This document shows positions 32,703-62,455 of a stretch of DNA of 64,000 nt, piece by piece. The DNA lies in the NCBI RefSeq assembly GCF_032854445.1, contig NC_088297.1, positions 11,618,163 to 11,682,162 of the forward strand, read 5' to 3'. The DNA comes from Liolophura sinensis (lineage: Eukaryota; Mollusca; Polyplacophora; Chitonida; Chitonidae). The position numbers and the translations under genes are program-made. Each line of letters opens with the position of its first letter. Positions within the stretch are counted from its first letter, which is position 1. The notes below the pieces were generated by a model. The model made no database searches and was not told the DNA's origin. It saw nothing but the letters and a program-made list of their open reading frames with translations.

Positions 32703-34996
32703 AAAATAATTGAAATGATCAACAAAACTTATAATAATCAGGTATGATCTTTTTTATTTAACAGGCCCCCTGTGCTTCATTATTGTGTGAACAACAAGTA
32801 ACAAATATCCGCATCAAATATAACGTCACAAACTTTTACATGAGTACATAAAAAAGCATTTTAACTTTTCCAACTGGAAAAAATAATCAACTGAACTAAT
32901 TTTTTGATTTTCAGCGCAATCCATAAAATGAAAGTTAAGAAATTTACAGTGAAATAGTTTATTTAATCAAAATTGAAAATAGTTTGCCAATCAGAATTGA
33001 ATGAAGCTGGGATAATAAACTGGACTGGGCAATCAAAATTAAAGAATGCAAAATGAGTGATTTGAACCAGCCAATCAAATGACAAATGCTCTTTTCCAGT
33101 TCCCTCATATGTAATGTCACTTTTGAGGAAAAATGTGTCATTTTTTTTTCAAGATCAATAGTGCACATATATATTTTTAAATGGTTTTGTCTATGTTTGA
33201 TCTTGTCACCCATCCAAGCCACCTGCAATATTCCAGAATTTTGCAGACTGAATTTTGCTTTACAAAAAAACAAATCCTGTAACTAATTTTGGCATTTGCC
33301 ATAGCTGCCGCAGATACTAGCAAAAAATTGCATGTGAATTTGAACTTTGTCTAAATTGCATGAATTTTTTAATTTGCTTAAACAAAAACAGAGGTATCAT
33401 GCTAACTCTGTCTTTACACAACACAACAGTCTACCAATGCCTAACGAAACACCAAAATTATCTTCTTTATAAAATACTGATATTTATTCACACTCCTGTG
33501 GGATTGCATTTTCATCATTTACTCCTGGAAGACTGTCAACAGTATTTTTATCCGTCTTATACCTGTCCATTTTACCTTAAAAGTTATACTGTCCAAAACG
33601 AAACAGCTATTATCAACTGCAAATGCTTAGTTTTAGATAACGTTAGAGCAAACATTATGTTCCTAAATGTCAACCTCACTGGTTCAACCTCAAAATATAT
33701 TTTAAAAAAATTTTTTGACATACATTATCAAGTTGTAACATTTTAAAGTTCCACAAATAAAGTACCTGTTAATATTATTTGTCTCTCATATTACTCTTTA
33801 AATTCAAATCATTATTTTTCTCTCTCCATGTATACCATTATTTTAATAATCAAAACACACTTTAGGGAAAAATATTTGCAGTACATTTACTATATATTTT
33901 ATTACCTATAAATCAATTCAATGGCATTAAATAGGTCACAATTAGTCCATTTTATTCTCTTGATCTCCTATGGACGGAATACTTGGGCTATAAAATGTTT
34001 TGAATAAAAAAAAAAAGCACTTGTTAAGACTGGGAAACCAGGTTTTTTAACATATATAGATTTTAAGACTCATGTCCACAAAATATTAACAAACCATTCA
34101 TAAAACTATATATATATATATACATATATAGGCCAAAAACAAAAAACACAAGCTATTTGAGAAAGGAAAGTTTCAAATTTTGTGAGTTCACACAAAAACA
34201 CAGACCTTCTAGACAGTCATAAAAATTGAGGTGTGCAATACATGCACTCTATGTGTATAAAATCGACTGACTTGCACAAGGTACATGTATGTACGGTACA
34301 TGTATTTGTGCACAATACAAAAACACTTAAAATACATACAAAAACGCTTACAATATACATGTAAACATACAAAAACACAATCTTAATGTACACACTCCAA
34401 AAACACATACAAATAATGCTTACAATATACATGTAAATGTACAAAAACACAACCCCTTTCAACCTTGCTCAAACATCCTGCTTTCACACGGTGTTTTACC
34501 CTGCACAACATCGCAGGCTATATAAATAACGGTTTGTGCTTGCGAACTATGACATTAAAAACAGTTATACATTTATTGTGTATAATTATAGAGCAAGGAA
34601 CAAATATAAAATACTCTGTACGAAACCAATTCCAAGTAACAGTCTGAACAGGCTGTTATGATTAATAATAATTAATAATGATTATTTAATTATTAATATT
34701 CTTACTTCTTCATAGAAATACCTTCTCGTATACACAAAACAAACGACCCCACAACTCCAAGCCAAGTCAACAGCTTCAAAAAGAGCTGAGTTTATACCAA
34801 GGTTACTTATGTGTACATTTATGTGTGTAAAAGAGTGTGCGGGATAAAAAATGGAGAGGTCACAAAATAACCTTCTATCACAGAATCAATGTCCATAAAC
34901 ACTATGAACAAATTATGAACATTTCTGCCAGACACCTACAATGTTTTGTCACAAATACGTCAGAAACCAATGAAAAATAAGCGGTGGTTCAAGTTG

Positions 34997-35002
34997 TTTA
35001 TT
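34997..35002 (-). terminator. Candidate poly(A) signal of DYRK4
   Basis: AATAAA on the minus strand, about 570 nt past the DYRK4 stop. Weak evidence in AT-rich sequence. Confidence 0.25.
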
Positions 35003-35574
35003 AAAATTCTTCCAGCTATGGAGAGAAGACTAGCTGACCAGCAACTAGTTTGAATCTGTTTTGCAAATATCCGATAACAAAATGTTTGGAACCATAACTT
35101 TTAGAAAGAAGATTCCTTTTAAAGTAACGTAATCTTCTATGATATATTGATTCGTCCATTTCTCTATCCAGTAACAAAAAGTAATCAGTTGGAAACATAC
35201 TGAGGTTGTTAGAAATGTGGTTAATCATGTGATGTAAACACAGCTGGTAACAAATTAACACATTCTGAGTAAACAAAAGAACAGTGAAAAAAAAAAAAAC
35301 CCACAACAATATTATCACATGAGATACGTCAAATTCACACCACTATGGATAAACCATGTTCATAAAATCAAAGTGCTCTCCCCTTACTTTACATTTTGGC
35401 TCACAAGTTATCTCCCTTGAACTACAATTAACGTCTATTACACTTGCAATTACTTAATACTTTAATAACCCTAAGCCAGAAAAATTGGGCTCGTTAAATA
35501 CTGAGATTTCTGAGGTTTCTTCCAATTGGGACTTGTGCATATGCAGCATGCCTTGACGGGTCAGGGGCTTACGA

Positions 35575-53770
<18,196 letters not shown>

Positions 53771-53816
53771 CTGTTAATGTAAAGGTCATTGAGTGTTTGA
53801 TCGATGGATTTACTTA

Positions 53817-54226
53817 CCCTCAACAAAAATATGAATGCATGAAGCAATTTTCTATTGTTTTCTCTCAGTATTAAATAACGTGTTAACCCAACAATTAGGG
53901 TGAGTATTCATTTTCAACTGTGGCTTCAATTTCGAACAGATTTTTCACATTTTAGGGCAATAATCCAGGAGCTATGGCAGCGAGTGCATGGTAATCACAG
54001 TTCATAGCACTCAGTGCCTGGCGTGTCCACGCGTTAGCATCACGAAGAGTCATCACCATACCTCCTTGATCACTGCCCTAAAATGCAACAATCTGGTTGA
54101 GATTGAAGCCACAGTTGAAAATGAACACATACTGTACCCTAACTGTTGATGTTAACACATTATTTAATACTGAGAGAAAACAATACAAAATTACTTCGTT
54201 TGTTTATATTTTTGTTGAGTATACGT
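53817..54226. mobile_element. 410-bp foldback element 5' of the DYRK4 N-terminal exon
   Basis: Left arm 53817-53967 and right arm 54063-54226 are reverse complements over about 150 bp, including TTTTCTCTCAGTATTAAATAA and TTTTCAACTGTGGCTTCAAT. The loop is about 95 bp. It begins 47 bp outside the exon boundary at 53770, within the upstream intron. Confidence 0.82.
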
Positions 54227-54322
54227 TGTCAATTACATTTCTTGATTAAAGAAATTTGCACTGGAAGTCATAAATCATATCAATCAACAAGATGGACCAG
54301 TTGTAAAGTCATCAAAAAGTGA

Positions 54323-56654
54323 TCAATGTAATTTCTACAACACATTGTGATAGATCCCTATCAATTATTCCTACAAGGCACTGTGATAGATCCTCGTCAA
54401 CCATTCCCATCTTGCACTGTGATAGATCCTAATCAATTATTCGTATAATGCACTGTGATAAATTCGCATTAGTTATCCCAATAATGCACAGTGATCATTA
54501 ATAATTAACCCCATAATGCACTGTGATAGATCCTCATCAATTAACCCCATCTTGCACTGTGATAGATCCTCATCAATTAACCCCATCTTGCACTGTGATA
54601 GATCCTAATCAATTATTCGTATAATGCACTGTGATAGATTTGCATTAGTTATCCCAATAATGCACAGTGATATTAATAATTAACCCCATAATGCACTGTG
54701 ATAGATCCTCATCAATTAACCCCATCTTGCACTGTGATAGATCCTCATCAATTAACCCCATCTTGCACTGTGATAGATCCTCATCAATTATTCGTATAAT
54801 GCACTGTGATAGATTTGCATTAGTTATCCCAATAATGCACAGTGATATTAATAATTAACCCCATAATGCACTGTGATAGATCCTCATCAATTAACCCCAT
54901 CTTGCACTGTGATAGATCCTCATCAATTAACCCCATCTTGCACTGTGATAGATCCTAATCAATTAACCCCATCTTGCACTGTGATAGATCCTAATCAATT
55001 AACCCCATCTTGCACTGTGATAGATCCTCATCAATTAACCCCATCTTGCACTATGATAGGCCCTCATCAATTAACCCCATCTTGCACTGTGATAGTCCCT
55101 CATCAATTAACCCCATCTTGCACTGTGATAGATCCTAATCAATTAACCCCATCTTGCACTATGATAGGCCCTCATCAATAAACCCCATCTTGCACTGTGA
55201 TAGATCCTAATCAATTAACCCCATCTTGCACTGTGACAGATCCTAATCAATTAACCCCATCTTGCACTGTGATAGGCCCTCGTCAATTAACCCCATCTTG
55301 CACTGTGATAGGCCCTCATCAATTAACCCCATCTTGCACTGTGATAGATCCTAATCAATTAACCCCATCTTGCACTGTGATAGGCCCTCATCAATTAACC
55401 CCATCTTGCACTGTGATAGATCCTAATCAGTTAACCGCATCTTGCACTGTGATAGGCCCTCATAAATTAACCCCATCTTGCACTGTGATAGATCCTAATT
55501 AATTAACCCCATCTTGCACTGTGATAGATCCTAATCAATTAACCCCATCTTGCACTGTGATAGATCCTAATCAATTAACCCCATCTTGCACTGAGACAGG
55601 CCCTCATCAATTAATGCTCATAGTGCATTGTGCTAGATTCTGATCAATTATTCAGATAATGCACTCTGATAGATCCTCATCGATTAATCCCATCTTGCAC
55701 TGTGATAGATCCTCATCAATTATTCGTATAATGCACTGTGATAGATTTGCATTAGTTATCCCAATAATGCACAGTGATATTAATAATTAACCCCATAATG
55801 CACTGTGATAGATCCTCATCAATTAACCCCATCTTGCACTGTGATAGATCCTCATCAATTAACCCCATCTTGCACTGTGATAGATCCTAATCAATTAACC
55901 CCATCTTGCACTGTGATAGATCCTAATCAATTAACCCCATCTTGCACTGTGATAGATCCTCATCAATTAACCCCATCTTGCACTATGATAGGCCCTCATC
56001 AATTAACCCCATCTTGCACTGTGATAGTCCCTCATCAATTAACCCCATCTTGCACTGTGATAGATCCTAATCAATTAACCCCATCTTGCACTATGATAGG
56101 CCCTCATCAATAAACCCCATCTTGCACTGTGATAGATCCTAATCAATTAACCCCATCTTGCACTGTGACAGATCCTAATCAATTAACCCCATCTTGCACT
56201 GTGATAGGCCCTCGTCAATTAACCCCATCTTGCACTGTGATAGGCCCTCATCAATTAACCCCATCTTGCACTGTGATAGATCCTAATCAATTAACCCCAT
56301 CTTGCACTGTGATAGGCCCTCATCAATTAACCCCATCTTGCACTGTGATAGATCCTAATCAGTTAACCGCATCTTGCACTGTGATAGGCCCTCATAAATT
56401 AACCCCATCTTGCACTGTGATAGATCCTAATTAATTAACCCCATCTTGCACTGTGATAGATCCTAATCAATTAACCCCATCTTGCACTGTGATAGATCCT
56501 CATCAATTAACCCCATCTTGCACTGTGATAGATCCTCATCAATTAACCCCATCTTGCACTGTGATAGATCCTAATCAATTAACCCCATCTTGCACTGTGA
56601 CAGGCCCTCATCAATTAATGCTCATAGTGCATTGTGCTAGATTCTGATCAATTA
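54323..56654 (+). repeat. 36-bp satellite array, about 64 copies, with higher-order structure
   Basis: Unit TTAACCCCATCTTGCACTGT plus GATAGATCCTAATCAA. Variants have GGCCCTCATCAA, ATTCGTATAATG or AATAATGCACAGTGAT. A block of 932 bp at about 54832-55760 recurs at 55764-56654 almost base for base. As 36 is divisible by 3, frames stay open for a hundred codons, but there is no sign of a gene. It ends in an assembly gap. Confidence 0.97.
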
Positions 56655-56854
56655 NNNNNNNNNNNNNNNNNNNNNNNNNNNNNNNNNNNNNNNNNNNNNN
56701 NNNNNNNNNNNNNNNNNNNNNNNNNNNNNNNNNNNNNNNNNNNNNNNNNNNNNNNNNNNNNNNNNNNNNNNNNNNNNNNNNNNNNNNNNNNNNNNNNNNN
56801 NNNNNNNNNNNNNNNNNNNNNNNNNNNNNNNNNNNNNNNNNNNNNNNNNNNNNN
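56655..56854. other. Assembly gap (200 N)
   Basis: Exactly 200 N, between a 36-bp satellite and a different 53-bp satellite. The true distance is unknown. Confidence 0.98.
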
Positions 56855-57150
56855 GAATAGGACGTCAAATGTCCCATTTAGTAATGACTTATGGTACTTC
56901 ATGGATGAAATAGTAAGTCAGATGTCCCATTTAGTAATGACTTCTGGTACTTCATGGATGAAATAGTAAGTCAGATGTCCCATTTAGTAATGACTTATGG
57001 TACTTCATGGATGAAATAGTAAGTCAGATGTCCCATTTAGTAATGGCTTATGGTACTTCATGATGAAATAGTAAGTCAGATGTCCCATTTAGTAATGACT
57101 TATGGTACTTCATGGATGAAATAGTAAGTCAGATGTCCCATTTCGTAATG
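56855..57150 (+). repeat. 53-bp tandem array, about 5.5 copies
   Basis: Unit ATGACTTATGGTACTTCATG plus GATGAAATAGTAAGTCAGAT and GTCCCATTTAGTA. The left end is lost in the gap. Confidence 0.95.
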
Positions 57151-57380
57151 ACACTGTAATTCTTCAACCTTTTTGCATGCTTTCAAGGTGTTTATTCAAG
57201 CACATTTTGAAGGCATTATTCTGTGTTGTCGATTGATAAAATTATCCTTTAACTTGTGAAACATTGAAGTTGGCCAATCCGACCAATGTACATGTAGTTT
57301 TGACTCCAAAACCATGTCAAAAATGTGAATAAATTGCACTGCAAATTGCTGCTTCATATGCGAAAAGTTTAGGGTAACTG
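57151..57380. mobile_element. TIR MITE, TAATTCCTCAACC family
   Basis: ACTGTAATTCTTCAACCTTTT at the left and CGAAAAGTTTAGGGTAAC at the right, abutting the 53-bp array. Same interior as 26006-26232. Confidence 0.72.
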
Positions 57381-57937
57381 GCTTAAGAATAGAGGGTGTG
57401 ATATATTTGTGATAGAGATGGATCTGATATTAGACATATCATACCTTACAGATCCTTCCTAAAGGATGATTAGATCATACATATCCAATGTTCAAGTCTA
57501 GGATGTATTTCACAAAGCTGCAAATGTGCATCACAGAAAAACAAAACCCAAAAAGTCTGGCCGCTTTATATCTTGCCTGCACAGCTCTTCTGGGAAAGTG
57601 CATGCTTATCATCTACTTGGGCCATGAGGTTTGACACTGTCCAGAAAAAAACACACTCTTATCACCTGTGATAAGGCCAAACACCCCCTTCAAAACAGGA
57701 AACATAATCCCTTCACACTGACCTCAGAGCTCTAATCAGATGACCTTTGTGTTGCCATAGACTATCTATGGGTACTACCTCTAGCCCCTCCCACACAGAG
57801 AAGATGATTTATGCACCTGTCATGCTGACTGATTGACAGTCGCAAACACAAAGTTATACATTCACACTTCCAAATTACTGGCAGTAATTGAACAACATAT
57901 GCCTATCTGTGAAGTGTGGGGGCAACCATTATTCTGT

Positions 57938-58211
57938 AGGGCCCTCCATGGCTCAGTCAGTTGGTTAGCGCGCTAGTGCAGCGTAGCGACCCAGGAGCCT
58001 CTCACCAATGTGCTTGCTGTGAGTTCAAGTCCAGCTCATGCTGGCTTCCTCTGTGGCCAGACATGGGAAGGTCTACCAGCAACCTGCGGATGGTTGTGGG
58101 TTTCCCCTGGGCTCTGCCCATTTTCTTCCCACCATAATACTGGTCGCCGTTGTAGAAGTAAAATATTCTTGAGTACGGCGTAAATCACCAATCAAATAAA
58201 TAAATAAATTA
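57938..58211 (+). mobile_element. Full-length SINE
   Basis: Head GCCCTCCATGGCTCAGTCAG with TTGGTTAGCGCGCTAG, B box GAGTTCAAGTCC, body, 3' domain and four AAAT units. A good consensus template. Confidence 0.92.
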
Positions 58212-58539
58212 TTCTGTACACATACATGTACAATGCAAAGAATAAAATATGTTTTATACTACATTTTAGAAAGACTACATGCGCATGTATACTTTAGTTG
58301 TCTATGCTGGAAGAGGATGGGTGATTTGCATTTTGCCAATTACATAATTGCACAGATAAGTAATCAATAAGTAATAATCATCTCATAATCCTCATCTGAA
58401 GTAAAAATAAACTTGTCAAATAAATCAGTACAGTGCCATCTGAATTAAATCACTCCACCTCACAAAACACATCCTAACTAGCACAGAGCTCCAGTTAATC
58501 GTGGCTAAAGGAGGGTGTAAGTATACACTCTAGCTACAG

Positions 58540-58790
58540 GTTTTACGTTTAACCACATAAAACTTTGCCAACAAATTGGCATCTGATCCATTTTTAGAGG
58601 CAAATAAACTATCACTTTTGGTGCTGAAACTAAGTAGGTTAGCGCGATCATCTTACAAGTATTTACCTTTCAAACAAACCTCAGAACAAATTTCTAAGGT
58701 CAATATTACTTTCAGAAATAACAAGATGTGCAACCTACATGTTCAAAGCTATGGGTGAAATTTTGGTCATTTACTCTCAGTATTACGCTC
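58540..58790. repeat. Possible dispersed repeat (related to 60240-60380)
   Basis: Both have TTTTGGTGCTGAAAC or TTTTTGTGCTGAAAC, then TTTACCT, and CCAAACAAACCTCA-like sequence. Unclassified. Confidence 0.4.
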
Positions 58791-59301
58791 CCTGAACAGC
58801 TGTAAGGTATCCTACAGACAGGCAGATGAGCCGCAGTGTAAACAAGGAGGTCCAGAGAGACAGCCCCTGTCAGAGGGTGGTTAGAGCTGCTAATGATTGG
58901 CTGTAACAAGCCTTTGATCTAACCAGCTTGTCTCTATTATACTGACCAGCCACTCCAGCTAATCTGTCTAATCATGAGGTGTGGGTCAGGGTGGTAGTGG
59001 AAAGAGAGGGGGGGGGGGGGGGGTAAATAGAATTGTTCAGTGGTCAGTGATAAGCTGAACCAGATATGATACACACACTGGTACAAAAATATACAAAAAT
59101 ATAATAAAAGACTCAGGGCACAAGCCAAAGAATAAGCACAGAGCAGCAAGGACAGTGTGATAACTGGCAATGGTTACACCTACATGTAACTGGTGAAATA
59201 CAGCTAGTCTCTTGTCAATTTACATTAGTTAGGGTTTTATTCTAGCTGTTCAGGTAAATGCTTAACTAGTAGGCATATCACATGTCCCCCAGCCACCGTG
59301 G

Positions 59302-59895
59302 CTTAAAGGAGAAGAAAACACAAAAATGATGCCAAAATCAGATGAAAGAGCATCAATACTTACATGTATTTGCAAGTACTTTTTTAATATATTTTTTTTC
59401 ACTTTTTCTCTCAAGGGAAAAGGGTATTTGAAAATATTTGTGTACGGTGGGTATTTGGGACCAACTTTTGGTATTTATTCGCTGTTGCATTATAATGTTT
59501 TACATAAGGATGTGATGCTTGTCTAATAAATTTATTTGAATGTAAATTTGTTGTTTATATCGAAACATATGCATTTAGCCTAAATTATGATAATATTTAT
59601 GAACATATTAAAAATTAAATATGATCCAAATTGAGGTTTAATACATTTGTTAGCTGAAAAGAACAAATTCTAGTGCAAAAATATTTACCCAACCTGTGTT
59701 ACATCCTCATTTATGACATTATTAAATAAAGACTATAAATACCAAAAGGTGGTCCTAAATACCAATAATACAAAAATTACTTTCAAGTGTCTTTTTCTCC
59801 TTAAGGAAAAATCAGCAAAAATATTGAAGACCACCTTTGGGAAATAACTTTTCGCACTCTTCATCTGAACTTAATGTCATTTTCTATACCTTTAA
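59302..59895. mobile_element. TTAA-flanked foldback element, complete
   Basis: TTAA|AGGAGAAGAAAACAC at the left and reverse-complement TTAA|AGGTATAGAAAATG at the right. Internal halves pair (TATTTGGGACCAACTTTTGG with CCAAAAGGTGGTCCTAAATA). Confidence 0.8.
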
Positions 59896-60239
59896 TGATG
59901 CATGCATTTCAGCATTTCATTCAACCATGATCTTTCGACATGTTTGACTAGTATTAACTCTGACCATTTCAGTGAAAATGGAAAGAAACATTTCAGTGAA
60001 AAAAAAAAATTCAATCCATACAGACTTTTTGCCTTGTAGTAATTTGTATATATACATGTACGTATTTCACACTTGCATATTACAAAATGAGCTTCAAACA
60101 TTACCAAATTATAACATTTTAAAATCAACATTAGTAAAACATTATGCAAATGATAATTATGGGGGGCCCAAGTTGATGATTGAAATTTTCACATACATAA
60201 ATCTAATATTGTCTTTGTCCTAAAAAGAACTGTGTTAAT

Positions 60240-60380
60240 AACGTACTACTTTAGAGGTAAATAAGGTCATCAGGTCATCAGGTCTAGCTATTTTTGTGCT
60301 GAAACATTTACCTCAGTAGGCCTACCCTATATCATCCCATACCTTCCAAACAAACCTCATAAGATTTTTCTACATGTAAG
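60240..60380. repeat. Possible dispersed repeat (related to 58540-58790)
   Basis: Shares TTTTTGTGCTGAAAC and TTCCAAACAAACCTCA. Also GTCATCAG tandem at 60267-60284. Confidence 0.4.
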
Positions 60381-60575
60381 ATAAACTAAGTTCTCAGAAC
60401 CAGGTAAATAAGCGACTTTCCGAAAGTCAAGAAAAAAAAAATTAGGTCAAAGACGATACTAAAGAGACTTCCTTCCATTCTGATCTTGTGCCAATGCCAA
60501 TAACATGAACTAATTGACTGATTGATGGATTTAGTGGCTCTGAGATCAAAACTCAGATACCGCTGAATTACAAGA

Positions 60576-61158
60576 CATTCATGCACATGAACATGCATGT
60601 GTAGATATTCGTGCACATGAACATGCATGTGTAGACAATCATGCACATGAACATGCATGTGTGGGCATTCATGCACATGAACATGCATGTGTAGATATTC
60701 GTGCACATGAACATGCATGTGTAGACAATCATGCACATGAACATGCATGTGTGGGCATTCATGCACATGAACATGCATGTGCAGACATTCGCACACATGA
60801 ACATGCATGAGTAGACATTCGTGCACATGAACATGCATGTGTAGGCATTCATACACATGAACATGCATGTGTAGACATTTGCACATATGAACATGCATGT
60901 GTAGGCATTCATGCACATGAACATGCATGTGTAGGCTTTCATGCACATGAACATGCATGTGTAGACATTTGTGCACATGAACATGCATGAGTAGACATTC
61001 GTGCACATGAACATGCATGTGTAGGCATTCATACACATGAACATGCATGTGTAGACATTTGCACATATGAACATGCATGTGTAGGCATTCATGCACATGA
61101 ACATGCATGTGTAGGCTTTCATGCACATGAACATGCATGTGCAGACATTCGTGCACAT
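60576..61158 (+). repeat. 30-bp satellite with 90- and 180-bp higher-order periods
   Basis: About 19 copies of GTGTAGACATTCGTGCACAT plus GAACATGCAT. A 90-bp triplet at 60601 recurs at 60691, and a 180-bp block at 60811 recurs at 60991. Two minus frames stay open throughout and would give decapeptide repeats rich in His/Val or Met/Cys. Since the period is a multiple of three, this alone is not evidence of coding. Confidence 0.96.
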
Positions 61159-61529
61159 CTATACTCTTGTGCAGTGCACAATAATTGTACAGTAAATGTG
61201 CATTACATGTGCATTACATGTCCATCTGTATACAAGTATTCTATCATGGGTTAACTGTAGCCCCCTTTTATAGCTTTAAAGGGGCTATACACATGTGCAA
61301 GGTTCGCAAAGTCGGCAAGTTTAAAACAGGATACTTGTACTGTAAACCAATTTGCACCTGACAACCTAATTCTGAAATCCCTCTCAGCAGACTGGTAATG
61401 AATAATCCACGTACTGTTGTAAACAGCACATCAGTTCTTTACCTCTTACAACGGAGCAGTTTATTAGGATTGCCTTATAACATGGTACATGCCTACACTA
61501 GGGTTCGCCAGCTTACGAGATCTGATCTA

Positions 61530-62090
61530 AAGGTGAAGAAAGCATAAAGATCACGTATGTGAAAAGTTATCCCTAAATGTGGTCTCAATATTTTTTCTGA
61601 TTTTTCCTTAAGGAAAAAAAAGACACTTGAAAATAATTTTTGTATGGTGTATGGTGGATATTTGGGACCACCTTTTGGTATTTATAGTCTTTGTTTAACA
61701 ATGTCATAAATGAGGATGTAACACAGGTTTAATATTTTTGCACTAGAATTTATTCTTTTCAGCTAACAAATGTATTAAACCTTAATTTGGATCATATTTA
61801 TATTTATAATATGTTCATAAATATTATCATAATTTAGGTTAAATGCAAATGTTTTGATATAAACAACAAATTTACATTCAAATAAATTTATTAGACAGGC
61901 ATCACATCCTTATTTAGAACATTATTATGCAACAACGATAACTACCAAAAGTTGGTCCCAAATACCCAAATACCCTTTTCTCGAAAAAAAAAAAAAAGAA
62001 AAAAAATTAAAGATCATATCTGCAAATAAGTTTTGATGGTTTTTCATGTGATTTTGGCATCATGTTTATGTTTTCTTCTTCTTTAAGAAT
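61530..62090. mobile_element. TTAA-type foldback element
   Basis: Left CTAAAGGTGAAGAAAGCAT, right reverse-complement TTAAAGAAGAAGAAAACAT. Same internal order as the other copies, with a deletion near 61965. Confidence 0.75.
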
Positions 62091-62257
62091 AATTTAAGAA
62101 CTTTCAAGAACCAACTTGGTTCAAATTCAGAACTTTCAATTACTATACAGACTCAAGCCCTAAGCTGATTTCACTTCACATGTTTATTATGTAAGCTGAA
62201 TGGTTTTTCATAAAATTACGTGTTTTAAAATTCATTATATACAGTACTGAAGCTGTC

Positions 62258-62455
62258 TAGATCCCAGGGCTTCCTCTCCGGCCGTACACGAGAAGGTCTG
62301 CCAGCAACCTGCGGATGGTTGTGCCCCCCCCCCGCCCCCTTCCCCGTATGCAGTATGCCCAGTTTCCTTCCCACCATAATGCTGGTTGACATCGTATAAG
62401 TGAAACATCCCTGAGTAGGGCGTAAAACACCAAACAAATAAATAAATAAATAAAT
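62258..62455 (+). mobile_element. SINE copy with C-tract expansion
   Basis: GCTTCCTCTCCGGCCGTACA through CCTGCGGATGG to the AAAT tail. The GTTTCCCCCGGG segment has become a run of C with inserts (62322-62345). Confidence 0.83.

Larger units (their letters stand above)
28081..35574. other. Intergenic region between convergent MFF and DYRK4
   Basis: No recognised gene. Several SINE pieces, the 57-bp, 16-bp and 18-bp tandem repeats, a dispersed repeat (29925-30065), AT microsatellite around 34110 and AT-rich sequence with scattered short open frames that look random. The last few hundred bases are presumably the DYRK4 3'UTR. Confidence 0.5.

Noticed and set aside
33360-33746. 128-codon frame on the plus strand
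   Set aside because: AT-rich Phe/Tyr/Ile/Leu/His-rich sequence with no motif, no neighbours that splice to it and no conservation clue.
54667-56647. Repeated frames reading IDPNQLTPSCTV on the plus strand
   Set aside because: In-frame translation of a 36-bp satellite; the frames are broken at each variant block and there is no gene context.
54323-56654. Regular 36-bp repeats that could suggest a CRISPR array
   Set aside because: Units are contiguous with no unique spacers, and the window is animal nuclear DNA.
60386-61156. Open frames of 256 and 196 codons on the minus strand
   Set aside because: They exist because the 30-bp satellite period is a multiple of three. There is no recognisable domain beyond the repeat and no exon structure.
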